Below, piece by piece: positions 6,029 to 10,094 of a DNA stretch of 10,094 nucleotides. The notes below the pieces were generated by a model. The model had not been told where the DNA came from and did not search any database. It worked only from the letters and a program-made list of their open reading frames with translations. Both the position numbers and the translations under genes were made by a program. This DNA is from Deltaproteobacteria bacterium. Its GTDB lineage: Bacteria; Desulfobacterota; BSN033; UBA1163. Each line of letters starts with the position of its first letter. Within the stretch, counting starts at the first letter, position 1. The DNA is taken from contig VGRU01000125.1 in the NCBI GenBank assembly GCA_016875255.1, positions 1-10,094 on the forward strand, in the 5' to 3' direction.

Positions 6029-6065
6029 TTTATATTTCTTTAAACAAATAACTTCCAAAAGTCAA
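6029..6065 (-). promoter_or_regulatory. candidate promoter for the BrnT/BrnA pair
   Basis: On the minus strand TTGGAA (6058-6053) and TATAAA (6034-6029) are 18 bp apart. An alternative TTGACT (6065-6060) with TAAAGA 17 bp later overlaps it. Either would start a 25-45 nt leader before the toxin ATG. The -35 region lies in the last codons of the asnB-like relic (codons for LTFGS), so old coding sequence appears to serve as promoter. No palindromic operator is obvious. Confidence 0.4.
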
Positions 6066-6179
6066 GACCGGTTTACCTTTTCGAAGCTTAATCCCAACCA
6101 AGTCTCGGCCGAGAAAAAGTGTCTTTTCCCTGGAATCCCAAATCGCAAATGCAAACATTCCAAGGAAGCGATCGACACG
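6040..6179 (-). pseudogene. fragment of an AsnB-type asparagine synthase glutaminase domain
   Basis: A minus-strand frame encodes DRFLGMFAFAIWDSREKTLF, then LGRDLVGIK and GKPVLTFGS. This is the conserved class II glutamine amidotransferase stretch of glutamine-hydrolysing asparagine synthases (family pattern LNGMFAFAIWD....LFLARDR.GIKPLYY...FGSE). About 47 codons remain of a protein that is normally over 600 residues. The catalytic N-terminal Cys and the whole synthetase domain are absent, and PLYY has been lost between GIK and the Gly-Lys. Upstream codons in this frame (6180-6257) no longer match the family, so a frameshift or junction lies near 6180. This is a dead fragment. Confidence 0.7.
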
Positions 6180-6558
6180 GCCTAAGACCCCGGGGTGGCC
6201 CTTCGCACTCGCCTTTATCGCACAAAGGACTGTAGCCTGCTGGCCCATTAATACCATCGGCCTTTCCCATGACGGTCTTATCGGGGCTCAACGCCTTCAC
6301 GGTCAGCATCACCTGGTACATGCCCGTATGATCAGGATTTATGCAACATCTGGGTTAATAGAAGTAGTCTGAGCGTTAGCTCCCACTGCTTCATTGGCCG
6401 TTCATGTATGATGACTCTGTGCCAACAAAATAGGGGCTGTTGCTCAAATCGATTTCATTAAGGGGGGTAACAGAAAAAAAACCGGACAATAGTCCGATAT
6501 CATTGGATTATTTTTACATTTCAAGTTTCAAAATTCCGCCATTTCATCAATTCATCAT
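6180..6558. other. gene-free spacer with relic sequence and a small hairpin
   Basis: 6180-6360 has open minus-strand frames, one reading DHTGMYQVMLTVKA, which faintly recalls an Ig/PKD-type strand, but nothing is intact. GCCAACAAAATAG at 6421-6433 recurs at 10018-10030. At 6484-6497 CGGACAATAGTCCG forms a 5-bp hairpin after an A-run. The remainder up to the MITE is AT-rich without signals I can support. Confidence 0.5.
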
Positions 6559-6693
6559 TGATAGACTCGTAAAAAGTCGAAAAAGCCTAATGACCGTCAT
6601 TCCGGCGAAAGCCGGAATCCAGTAATCTCAGATACTTATGAAAACACTGGACACCGGTTTTCACCGGTGAGACGACTTTTTACGAGACCATCA
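6559..6693. mobile_element. MITE-like element, copy 1 (135 bp)
   Basis: Terminal inverted repeats TGATAGACTCGTAAAAAGTCG (6559-6579, 21 nt) and its near reverse complement ending ACGAGACCATCA (6673-6693) differ at two positions. Inside are two hairpins: ATTCCGGC-GAAA-GCCGGAAT (6599-6618) and CACCGG-TTTTCA-CCGGTG (6652-6669). No protein is encoded. A related copy with the same architecture is at 8497-8661. This one ends 35 bp before the promoter of the Phd/VapC module. A target-site duplication is not clear (TCAT/ATCAT sequences occur at both edges). Confidence 0.8.
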
Positions 6694-6727
6694 TCATTCG
6701 ATCATTCCAGCATTCCTACTTTTTCTC

Positions 6728-6756
6728 TTGACAGAAGTTTTTAAATTCTTTAAAAT
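6728..6756 (+). promoter_or_regulatory. strong sigma-70 promoter of the Phd/VapC module
   Basis: TTGACA (6728-6733) and TAAAAT (6751-6756) are separated by exactly 17 bp, and the antitoxin ATG follows 37 bp later. This is the best promoter match in the window. It lies just outside the right end of MITE copy 1. Confidence 0.8.
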
Positions 6757-6793
6757 GTAGTCGTAATGACCAATAAAGGAGGTTATTCTGACC

Positions 6794-7060
6794 ATGAAAG
6801 AATGCTCTGTAGCGGAGGCCAAGAAGCATTTTTCAGAACTCCTGGGACGTGTGGCTTTCGGAGGCGAACACATCCTGATATCCAAAAGAGGGAAGCCTTT
6901 GGCAATGCTTGTGCCTTCAACCGGAGAGCCAACCGAAGATCACCTCTGCAAAGTGGAAGGCTGGTTGGAAAACGACGATTCTTTCTTCGAGATTATCGAT
7001 CAAATCGTCCTTGACCGAGAGAAGCATACCTCTCGTGTTTTACGGTCGCAGAGAGGCTAA
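6794..7060 (+). CDS. Phd/YefM-family antitoxin
   Basis: The 88-residue antitoxin has the typical Phd/YefM N-terminus: KECSVAEAKKHFSELLGRVA followed by GEHILISKRGKPLAMLVP, the fold that dimerises and binds operator DNA. The acidic, hydrophobic C-terminal part (GWLENDDSFFEIIDQIVLD) is the usual toxin-binding tail. GGAGG lies 11 nt before the ATG, slightly long, but an in-frame TGA just upstream excludes an earlier start. The toxin ATG follows the stop by 4 bp, so this is an operon driven by the promoter at 6728-6756. Such antitoxins usually repress their own promoter. The gene looks intact. Confidence 0.9.
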   Translation: MKECSVAEAKKHFSELLGRVAFGGEHILISKRGKPLAMLVPSTGEPTEDHLCKVEGWLENDDSFFEIIDQIVLDREKHTSRVLRSQRG

Positions 7061-7064
7061 TCCC

Positions 7065-7469
7065 ATGTACCTTATGGATACGAATATGCTTAGCGAAATC
7101 ATTAAAAGGAACCCCAACAAGAGCTTCATGGACAGGCTAAAAGCCGTCCCATCCGCAGCCCTCTTTACGTCAACGATTTGTGTTATGGAACTCAGATTTG
7201 GTGCGCTCAAACGAGGCAGTAGCCCTTCGCTTTGGCCAAGGATTGAGCAGAATATTCTCCCGAAAGTCCGCATCTTGAGCTTCACTTATAAAGAGGCGAT
7301 TAAAGCAGGAGAGTTAATCTCGCATCTATATTCTTCCGGACAGCTCATTGGAATAGAGGATATTATGATCGGGTCGATTGCGCTCTGCAATGGGTTGACA
7401 GTGGTCAGTGCAAATACCAGACATTTTTCTCGTATCCCGGATCTAAAGATAGACGATTGGTCTCAATAA
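7065..7469 (+). CDS. VapC/FitB-type PIN-domain toxin
   Basis: The 134-residue PIN ribonuclease starts MYLMDTNMLSEIIKRNP. The start at 7065 is preferred because it follows the antitoxin stop by 4 bp and begins exactly at the domain; the frame is open further upstream only through the antitoxin gene. Acidic site residues are Asp5, Glu42 (CVMELRFGAL) and Asp99 (GIEDIMIGSIA), with ANTRHFSRIPDL near the end matching the VapC4/5-FitB subgroup (N-T-R-H/D-F..I/V-P-G/D-L). In this family the substrate is usually initiator or other tRNA. The last 7 bp overlap the end of a truncated minus-strand vapC, so the two modules meet tail to tail. It appears functional. Confidence 0.9.
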   Translation: MYLMDTNMLSEIIKRNPNKSFMDRLKAVPSAALFTSTICVMELRFGALKRGSSPSLWPRIEQNILPKVRILSFTYKEAIKAGELISHLYSSGQLIGIEDIMIGSIALCNGLTVVSANTRHFSRIPDLKIDDWSQ

Positions 7470-7585
7470 GTTTCTGTCCCATTAGGCACAAGGCATCCAC
7501 AAAGAAGAGCTGTGGCAGCCCCTGTTACCTCTTCATCCTCAAACTGCCATTTCAGAGCAACGCTTGCATCAAGCACGGATATCAT
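7463..7585 (-). pseudogene. truncated VapC-like PIN toxin (first ~30 residues remain)
   Basis: An ATG at 7585 inside the 3' end of the antitoxin gene opens a 40-codon frame. It begins MISVLDASVALKWQFEDEEV then TGAATALL, the classic N-terminus of a PIN toxin with Asp6 (family pattern VLDASVALKWFL.DEE...A..LL). After about residue 29 the match stops (CGCLVPNGTETY, then TGA). The conserved Glu and later Asp residues are therefore gone and no RNase activity is expected. Overlap with the antitoxin is 17 bp, as in living vapBC operons. The break point lies where the oppositely oriented Phd/VapC module ends, which suggests that insertion of that module, or a recombination there, cut this gene. Confidence 0.8.
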
Positions 7586-7832
7586 GGGTTAAAGCCCTCT
7601 TCTTCCTTGCCTGTCTGACCCACTCCCCCGAGTCTTCTCTTATCTTGCCGATATTATTTCGGAGTTGAATAATAAGTTTCATAAGATCTCTTCTTCGTTG
7701 CCTTTCTGTGTCTGCCTGGACCACTTTCTCAAGAGCTTTAGCGATGGCTTCAGTTTCGGTTTTAGCTCCAAGAACCTTCTTGGCCTTCTCAATTTTATCC
7801 TGGTCTAATCTCAAGTGTTTATACCTTAACAT
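7569..7832 (-). CDS. VapB-like antitoxin, orphaned by toxin truncation
   Basis: The 87-residue protein resembles small VapB-type antitoxins. MLRYKHLRLDQDKIEKAKKV and LGAKTETEAIAKALEKVVQ correspond to the 'hLDe.ll..A..llG.kT..eai..AL...' ribbon-helix-helix pattern. A basic, amphipathic C-terminal half (RRRDLMKLIIQLRNNIGKIR and SGEWVRQARKKRA) would cover the toxin. AAGGAGG lies 6 nt before the ATG. A 9-bp inverted repeat operator and a promoter candidate precede it (7850-7901). Its partner toxin is truncated, so this may now act only as a DNA-binding protein or as an antitoxin for a related toxin elsewhere; that is inference. Confidence 0.85.
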   Translation of the reverse strand: MLRYKHLRLDQDKIEKAKKVLGAKTETEAIAKALEKVVQADTERQRRRDLMKLIIQLRNNIGKIREDSGEWVRQARKKRALTHDIRA

Positions 7833-7849
7833 GTAAATCCTCCTTACAA

Positions 7850-7901
7850 GATGTACATAATTAAATTACCATGTACATCATAATTTATCAAATTTTCGGC
7901 A
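7850..7901 (-). promoter_or_regulatory. inverted-repeat operator and promoter candidate of the VapB-like gene
   Basis: GATGTACAT (7850-7858) and ATGTACATC (7871-7879) are exact inverted repeats with 12 bp between them. Their centres are 21 bp apart (two helical turns), and each contains the palindrome TGTACA. On the minus strand TTGATA is followed 17 bp later by TAATTT, and TATGAT also lies nearby, so the operator overlaps the promoter region. This is typical for autoregulated vapBC operons. Confidence 0.65.
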
Positions 7902-8194
7902 TAAGCAGTTAACCAGATCTCTTCGAGCATGACACACTCACTTCCTCCCTATCCACCCGTCGCATCTACTTCCGCACCTTCCGGATGACTATTGGACTTC
8001 GGGTCTTGTTGCCCCCTCGTCCAGATGCAACTGCATCTATGCGCTTGTGTTTCTCGGGCCAGGGGTTTGCCTGCTGCTTCCTCCAGACCCGACCTCATGG
8101 CGGCAGCCCTTGCAGTTAGGCTTACGGTTCTCGTCATCAGGGTCTTATAGAGGACCCTTCAGTTCCAGGTGGGTGCCCCCTTCGGGGTGCACAC
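7897..8194 (-). mobile_element. 5' portion of a group II intron (ribozyme only, truncated)
   Basis: The minus strand begins at 8194 with GTGTG, the group II 5' consensus GUGYG, then CACCCCGAAGGGGGCACCC. It runs through conserved domain I-like text such as GACGAGAACCGTAAGCCTAA, CTGCAAGGGCTGCCGCCATG and GGGTCTGGAGGAAGCAGCAG. It ends near 7897 with GAGATCTGGTTAACTGCTTA, which in such introns lies shortly before the reverse-transcriptase gene. The GC content (about 57%) contrasts with the AT-rich flanks. No reverse transcriptase, domain V or 3' end remains: the vapB promoter region starts at the break. The 5' end directly follows a terminator T-run, an insertion preference known for class C introns. 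Recognition is by memory of conserved segments, so class is not certain. Confidence 0.7.
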
Positions 8195-8233
8195 AAAAAA
8201 GGCAGATGAGAAATTATCCCACCTGCCTTTTTT
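8195..8233 (-). terminator. intrinsic terminator of the PEP-CTERM relic, copy 1
   Basis: On the minus strand GGCAGGTGGGA, loop TAATT and TCTCATCTGCC form an 11-bp stem with two G:U pairs, flanked by AAAAAA and TTTTTT. Read on the plus strand the same positions become A:C mismatches, so it terminates minus-strand transcription. The group II intron fragment begins at the very next base (8194). The same terminator recurs at 9563-9600. Confidence 0.85.
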
Positions 8234-8256
8234 ATTTTTAGATAGTTTTATGGATC

Positions 8257-8472
8257 TTACTTTTTCATTCTCTTCCTCACTAAGCACCCAAGGCCGATAA
8301 TGCCTGATCCAAGAAGGAGAAGAGTTGAGGGTTCAGGAACAATAGGAATAATTGGTTCTCCTCGTACGAGAAAAGCCTCACCATGGGAATGTGTTCTATG
8401 GTAGTCATCAGGAGCAAATGCCCCGCTGCAACTGGTCGATTTACGGAATTCCTGTAGAATTTCTAACGGGGT
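8257..8472 (-). pseudogene. C-terminal remnant of a PEP-CTERM sorting-signal protein
   Basis: The minus-strand frame ends ...IIPIVPEPSTLLLLGSGI, then IGLGCLVRKRMKK and a TAA at 8259-8257. This is a complete PEP-CTERM signal: VPEP, a hydrophobic helix, then basic RKRMKK. Such tails send exported proteins to an exosortase for processing at the cell surface, usually in producers of exopolysaccharide. Upstream the frame stays open for about 50 codons (FAPDDYHRTHSHGEAFLVRG) to a stop at 8473-8475, but has no start codon, signal peptide or body domain. The protein is therefore 5'-truncated, and 8400-8472 partly consists of repeat DNA (ACGGAATTCC...TCTAACGGGG). The promoter at 8472-8499 points the other way. 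The cognate exosortase is not in the window. Confidence 0.8.
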
Positions 8473-8499
8473 TTACTTTTTTAAAGGATTTGCTATAAT
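8472..8499 (+). promoter_or_regulatory. extended -10 promoter candidate reading through MITE copy 2 into hicAB
   Basis: TGCTATAAT (8491-8499) is a TGn-extended -10, with TTTACT (8472-8477) 16 bp upstream as -35. The next gene on this strand is hicA at 8689, so the leader would be about 185 nt long and would contain nearly the whole MITE with its two hairpins. No closer promoter for hicA is evident. Confidence 0.5.
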
Positions 8500-8661
8500 T
8501 AATAGTCTTGTAAAAAGTCTCTTTGGGCCTGGTTTTGTCATTCCGGCCCCGATTTTCATCGGGATAAACTCCAGCCGGAATCCAGTGTTTTCAATTGGTT
8601 AGGTATTGCCTGGACTCCGGTTTTCACCGGAGTGACGACTTTTTACGAGACCATCATAATT
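8497..8661. mobile_element. MITE-like element, copy 2 (~165 bp)
   Basis: The left end (AATTAATAGTCTTGTAAAAAGTC, from 8497) and right end (GACTTTTTACGAGACCATCAT, 8638 on, followed by AATT) are imperfect inverted repeats matching those of 6559-6693. Internal hairpin A has the same ATTCCGGC/GCCGGAAT arms (8540-8547, 8574-8581) but a longer loop with a nested CCCGAT/ATCGGG stem. Hairpin B reads ACTCCGG-TTTTCA-CCGGAGT (8614-8633). Compared with copy 1 (CACCGG/CCGGTG), both arms of hairpin B have changed together, which keeps the pairing. The right end lies 28 bp before hicA. Confidence 0.8.
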
Positions 8662-8688
8662 GATTCTAATAAAAGGGCTTCCGGGTCT

Positions 8689-8946
8689 ATGACAACGTAC
8701 AGGAAACTTTTTGAAAAAATCCTTAGCGGACGATCAGATGCGAACATCCGGTTTGACGATCTAAGAAATTTGCTGGCCCGGCTTGGTTTCGAGGAGAGAA
8801 GCCGGGGGAGTCATCATGTCTTCATAAGAGCTGGAGTTGACGATATGATTAATCTTCAGAAAGAGGGTCATATGGCGAAACCCTACCAGGTTCGACAGGT
8901 TCGAGCTGTCATCACCAAGTATGGACTTGATCAAGAAGGGGGATAA
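8689..8946 (+). CDS. hicA: HicA-family mRNA interferase toxin
   Basis: The 85-residue toxin belongs to HicA, small double-stranded-RNA-binding-fold ribonucleases that cleave mRNA and tmRNA. Visible features are the N-terminal TTYRKLFEKILSGRSDANIR, FDDLRNLLARLGF, the catalytic-His signature RSRGSHHVF (His42-His43), and the C-terminal KPYQVRQVRAVITKYGL. The frame is open 19 codons further upstream, but those codons are MITE end sequence, so the ATG at 8689, which begins at the domain, is chosen. Its ribosome-binding site is poor (GGG at about -8). HicB starts 4 bp after the stop. Toxin-first order is normal for hicAB. The module appears intact. Confidence 0.9.
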   Translation: MTTYRKLFEKILSGRSDANIRFDDLRNLLARLGFEERSRGSHHVFIRAGVDDMINLQKEGHMAKPYQVRQVRAVITKYGLDQEGG

Positions 8947-8949
8947 GTA

Positions 8950-9162
8950 ATGCACAAGTACGAGATTATCATCTATTGGAGCAAAGAGGACCAAGCGTTT
9001 ATCGCGGACGTTCCAGAACTTCCCGGATGCCTAGCACATGGACACACCCCCAATGAGGCTCTCGCTAACTGCCAGGAGGCGATTAATTTATGGCTGGATA
9101 CAGCAAGAGAGTTTGGGCGAGAAATCCCGGAGCCAAAAGGTAAGCGGCTTATGTATGCCTGA
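8950..9162 (+). CDS. hicB: HicB-family antitoxin
   Basis: The 70-residue protein has the partly degraded RNase-H-like fold typical of HicB: HKYEIIIYWSKEDQAFIADV, PELPGCLAHGHTPNEALANC, then QEAINLWLDTAREFGREIPE. The PELPGC and G.T..EAL elements are the family hallmark. It is the short HicB form: after PEPKGKRL it ends, with no C-terminal ribbon-helix-helix or helix-turn-helix DNA-binding domain. It therefore probably neutralises HicA without binding an operator itself. GGGGGA lies 7 nt before the ATG. A weak hairpin TCGCC-TGAA-GGCGA followed by GGGTTTTT (9381-9402) could end the transcript. Confidence 0.9.
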   Translation: MHKYEIIIYWSKEDQAFIADVPELPGCLAHGHTPNEALANCQEAINLWLDTAREFGREIPEPKGKRLMYA

Positions 9163-9562
9163 TAAATCATCTGGTTCAAATCCCAGGATTCAAGACAAGA
9201 CTTGAGCCCTTCTGCCCGATTTCCAGATATACTTGCCATCCATTTCCTCGTAAGATGACGTGGTATAATGCGGTGGGATAATGTATTCTTTGCTTTCGTG
9301 CCATGGTTACATCTTAGCGAAGATTCTCAAATATAACAAGCCTGACCCCAAGGGTGACCCACAAGGGTGACCCAAAGTCTTCGCCTGAAGGCGAGGGTTT
9401 TTCTCCCCGAGTGAGACAATAAGTGATTCTTGCCGTATTAGCTCATGATGAAGAGCTTTTACTCTTTTCTTCCTCTTGATTGCCATTTCCGGGATATCCC
9501 CCGATACTGCCCATTATCTTTAATAGTCCCATAACCTTCGTCTGCTTAAGTCCATCCCAAAT
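9163..9562. other. gene-free stretch with a 13-bp tandem duplication
   Basis: CAAGGGTGACCCA is repeated perfectly in tandem at 9349-9361 and 9362-9374, after GCCTGACCC, a motif common at edges of REP-transposase-type elements. A TGGTATAAT extended -10 at 9261-9269 has no evident gene behind it. On the minus strand, about 9454-9560, a frame reads KVMGLLKIMGSIGGYPGNGN then QEEEKSK and stops; it is not recognised and may be another relic. Nothing else can be supported. Confidence 0.5.
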
Positions 9563-9600
9563 AAAAAAGGCAGATGAGAAATTATCCCACCTGCCTTTTT
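9563..9600 (-). terminator. intrinsic terminator of a PEP-CTERM relic, copy 2
   Basis: The same GGCAGGTGGGA / TCTCATCTGCC stem and A/T flanks as 8195-8233 appear, again with G:U pairs only on the minus strand. Here the T-run is followed by ATTTGGG rather than by group II intron sequence, so this copy is an unoccupied version of the site. The shared block with copy 1 covers 9563-9635 (8195-8268), differing at only a few positions. Confidence 0.85.
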
Positions 9601-9623
9601 AATTTTAGATAGTTTTATGGATC

Positions 9624-9668
9624 TTACTTCTTCATCCTTCTTCTGGCCAACCTGTCCCGTGTCAAGGA
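9624..9668 (-). pseudogene. last codons of a second PEP-CTERM protein
   Basis: Directly upstream of terminator copy 2, a minus-strand frame ends RLARRRMKK and a TAA at 9626-9624. This is the basic cluster that closes PEP-CTERM signals (compare VRKRMKK at 8257). The preceding hydrophobic helix and PEP motif are missing: codons beyond about 9653 read SLTRD and do not fit. The spacing from stop to terminator equals that of copy 1. Only this scrap and its terminator remain. Confidence 0.6.
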
Positions 9669-9837
9669 CTGATCCCAGCCAGCCATAGTTTAGATTTGAC
9701 CCCGGCCCCCCTCAACAATGCCTGTTGGCTCTGGTGACCATCGGAAGATTCCTTGGAAGCGCTATTTTGACCCCGAAAAAGCCCTTCTAAGCCCGAAAAC
9801 ACACAACCTTTCCTTAATCTTCATCCATAAAGTCAAG

Positions 9838-9911
9838 CACTTAGATTGGTCCGGAAGCTTCACTTGAAGTGGCAGTGGAAGGTCGCCAATCTCATCCAGA
9901 AAGAGGGTGCC
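9838..9911 (-). pseudogene. fragment of a sigma-54-dependent activator (Walker B region)
   Basis: A minus-strand frame encodes GTLFLDEIGDLPLPLQVKL, the nearly invariant Walker B stretch of the AAA+ domain in sigma-54 enhancer-binding proteins such as NtrC-type response regulators. Before the first Gly the expected 'F..A.GG' is replaced by ILFSP, and after VKL the expected 'LRVLQE' is replaced by PDQSKC. Only about 20-25 codons remain, with no other part of the 350+ residue protein nearby in any frame. This is clear by motif, but a dead scrap. The surrounding 9670-10047 holds no gene; TTTGACCCCG occurs twice (near 9693 and 9767). Confidence 0.7.
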
Positions 9912-10047
9912 TGGGCTGAAAAGAATCCTCCATGCAAAAGCGATTTAAAAGCTCTGGAATCTCGATTAAAAAAATGAATCCTTCTGTCAGCAGAATTTTA
10001 AGGGTAAAAGATGAAATGCCAACAAAATAGACCTGACCCTGATCCCA

Positions 10048-10094
10048 GCTTCCTCATAATCAAATATCAATAAGTCAAGCCCGACCCCAATTCC
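10048..10094 (+). repeat. dispersed repeat C, copy 2 (runs to the window edge)
   Basis: This matches 5331-5371 from GCTTCCT through ACCCCAATTCC, with GCCCG inserted after AAGTCAA and a few substitutions (CTCATAATC versus CTTATAGTC). It is preceded by GCCAACAAAATAG (10018-10030), also seen at 6421-6433, and by ACCTGACCCTGATCCC. The repeat may continue beyond the window. Confidence 0.75.

Noticed and set aside
7949..8241. Open frames of 62-64 codons on both strands in the GC-rich block
   Set aside because: The sequence is explained by the group II intron RNA and the terminator; these are chance frames in structured RNA DNA.
3842..9162. Integron-style cassette array of TA modules
   Set aside because: Modules are on both strands, spacers differ in length and sequence, and no attC core sites or integrase were seen.
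9163..9190. tRNA-like T-arm (GGTTCAAATCC) after hicB
   Set aside because: The stem does not form a 5-bp/7-nt T-arm and no acceptor, D or anticodon arms are present upstream, which is hicB coding sequence.
9281..9368. 29-codon frame starting ATGTATTCT behind an extended -10
   Set aside because: Weak ribosome-binding site, ends inside the CAAGGGTGACCCA tandem repeat, no recognisable product.
1..10094. CRISPR array
   Set aside because: The only regular repeat is the 24-bp tandem array without spacers inside the pilY1-like gene; no repeat-spacer pattern or cas gene.

Overview
The window looks like chromosomal accessory DNA from an environmental Gram-negative bacterium. The evidence is a PilY1-type type IV pilus protein, two PEP-CTERM sorting-tail remnants, and dispersed repeats of the 'CATTCCGGC..GCCGGAATCC' and 'ATTCGTG' kind. 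As an inference only, this combination recalls Nitrospirota, Desulfobacterota or similar metagenome-derived lineages. No rRNA or tRNA is present, so taxonomy is not settled.

Left part (1-2722): the last 27 codons of a + strand gene, then a low-complexity spacer with a stem-loop, then one large minus-strand gene (257-2644). This gene encodes a secreted, short PilY1/PilC-like protein with a fibronectin type III domain, a Pro-rich linker, an Asn/Thr-rich linker built from a 24-bp tandem repeat, and the pilus-adhesin beta-propeller. From 2723 to 3342 there is no intact gene, only AT-rich DNA and a GC-rich relic that may be the tail of a REP-associated transposase.

Middle and right part (3343-9162): after one small orphan gene (3343-3528) with a terminator comes a dense series of six type II toxin-antitoxin (TA) loci of different families in about 5.3 kb. 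They are AbrB/MazE-like plus PIN toxin (3842-4536, +); a deletion-fused higB-higA relic (4818-5112, +); BrnT/BrnA-like (5399-5981, -); Phd plus VapC (6794-7469, +); a VapB-like antitoxin with a truncated VapC (7463-7832, -); and HicA/HicB (8689-9162, +). Several keep clear promoters and palindromic operator candidates. Two are directly preceded by copies of the same MITE-like element (6559-6693 and 8497-8661), whose internal hairpins show compensatory base changes.

Between them lie fragments of other genes. There is an asparagine-synthase-like glutaminase fragment (~6040-6179), the 5' portion of a group II intron (~7897-8194, -) placed exactly after the T-run of an intrinsic terminator, the PEP-CTERM tail that terminator belongs to (8257-8472, -), a second PEP-CTERM tail plus terminator without an intron (9563-9668, -), and a sigma-54 activator Walker B fragment (9838-9911, -). 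The window ends in a repeat that also occurs at 5331-5371.

Overall, right of 3 kb the window reads as a hotspot where TA modules, non-autonomous repeats and retroelement debris have piled up and truncated each other. The left 2.7 kb is a conventional surface-protein locus.
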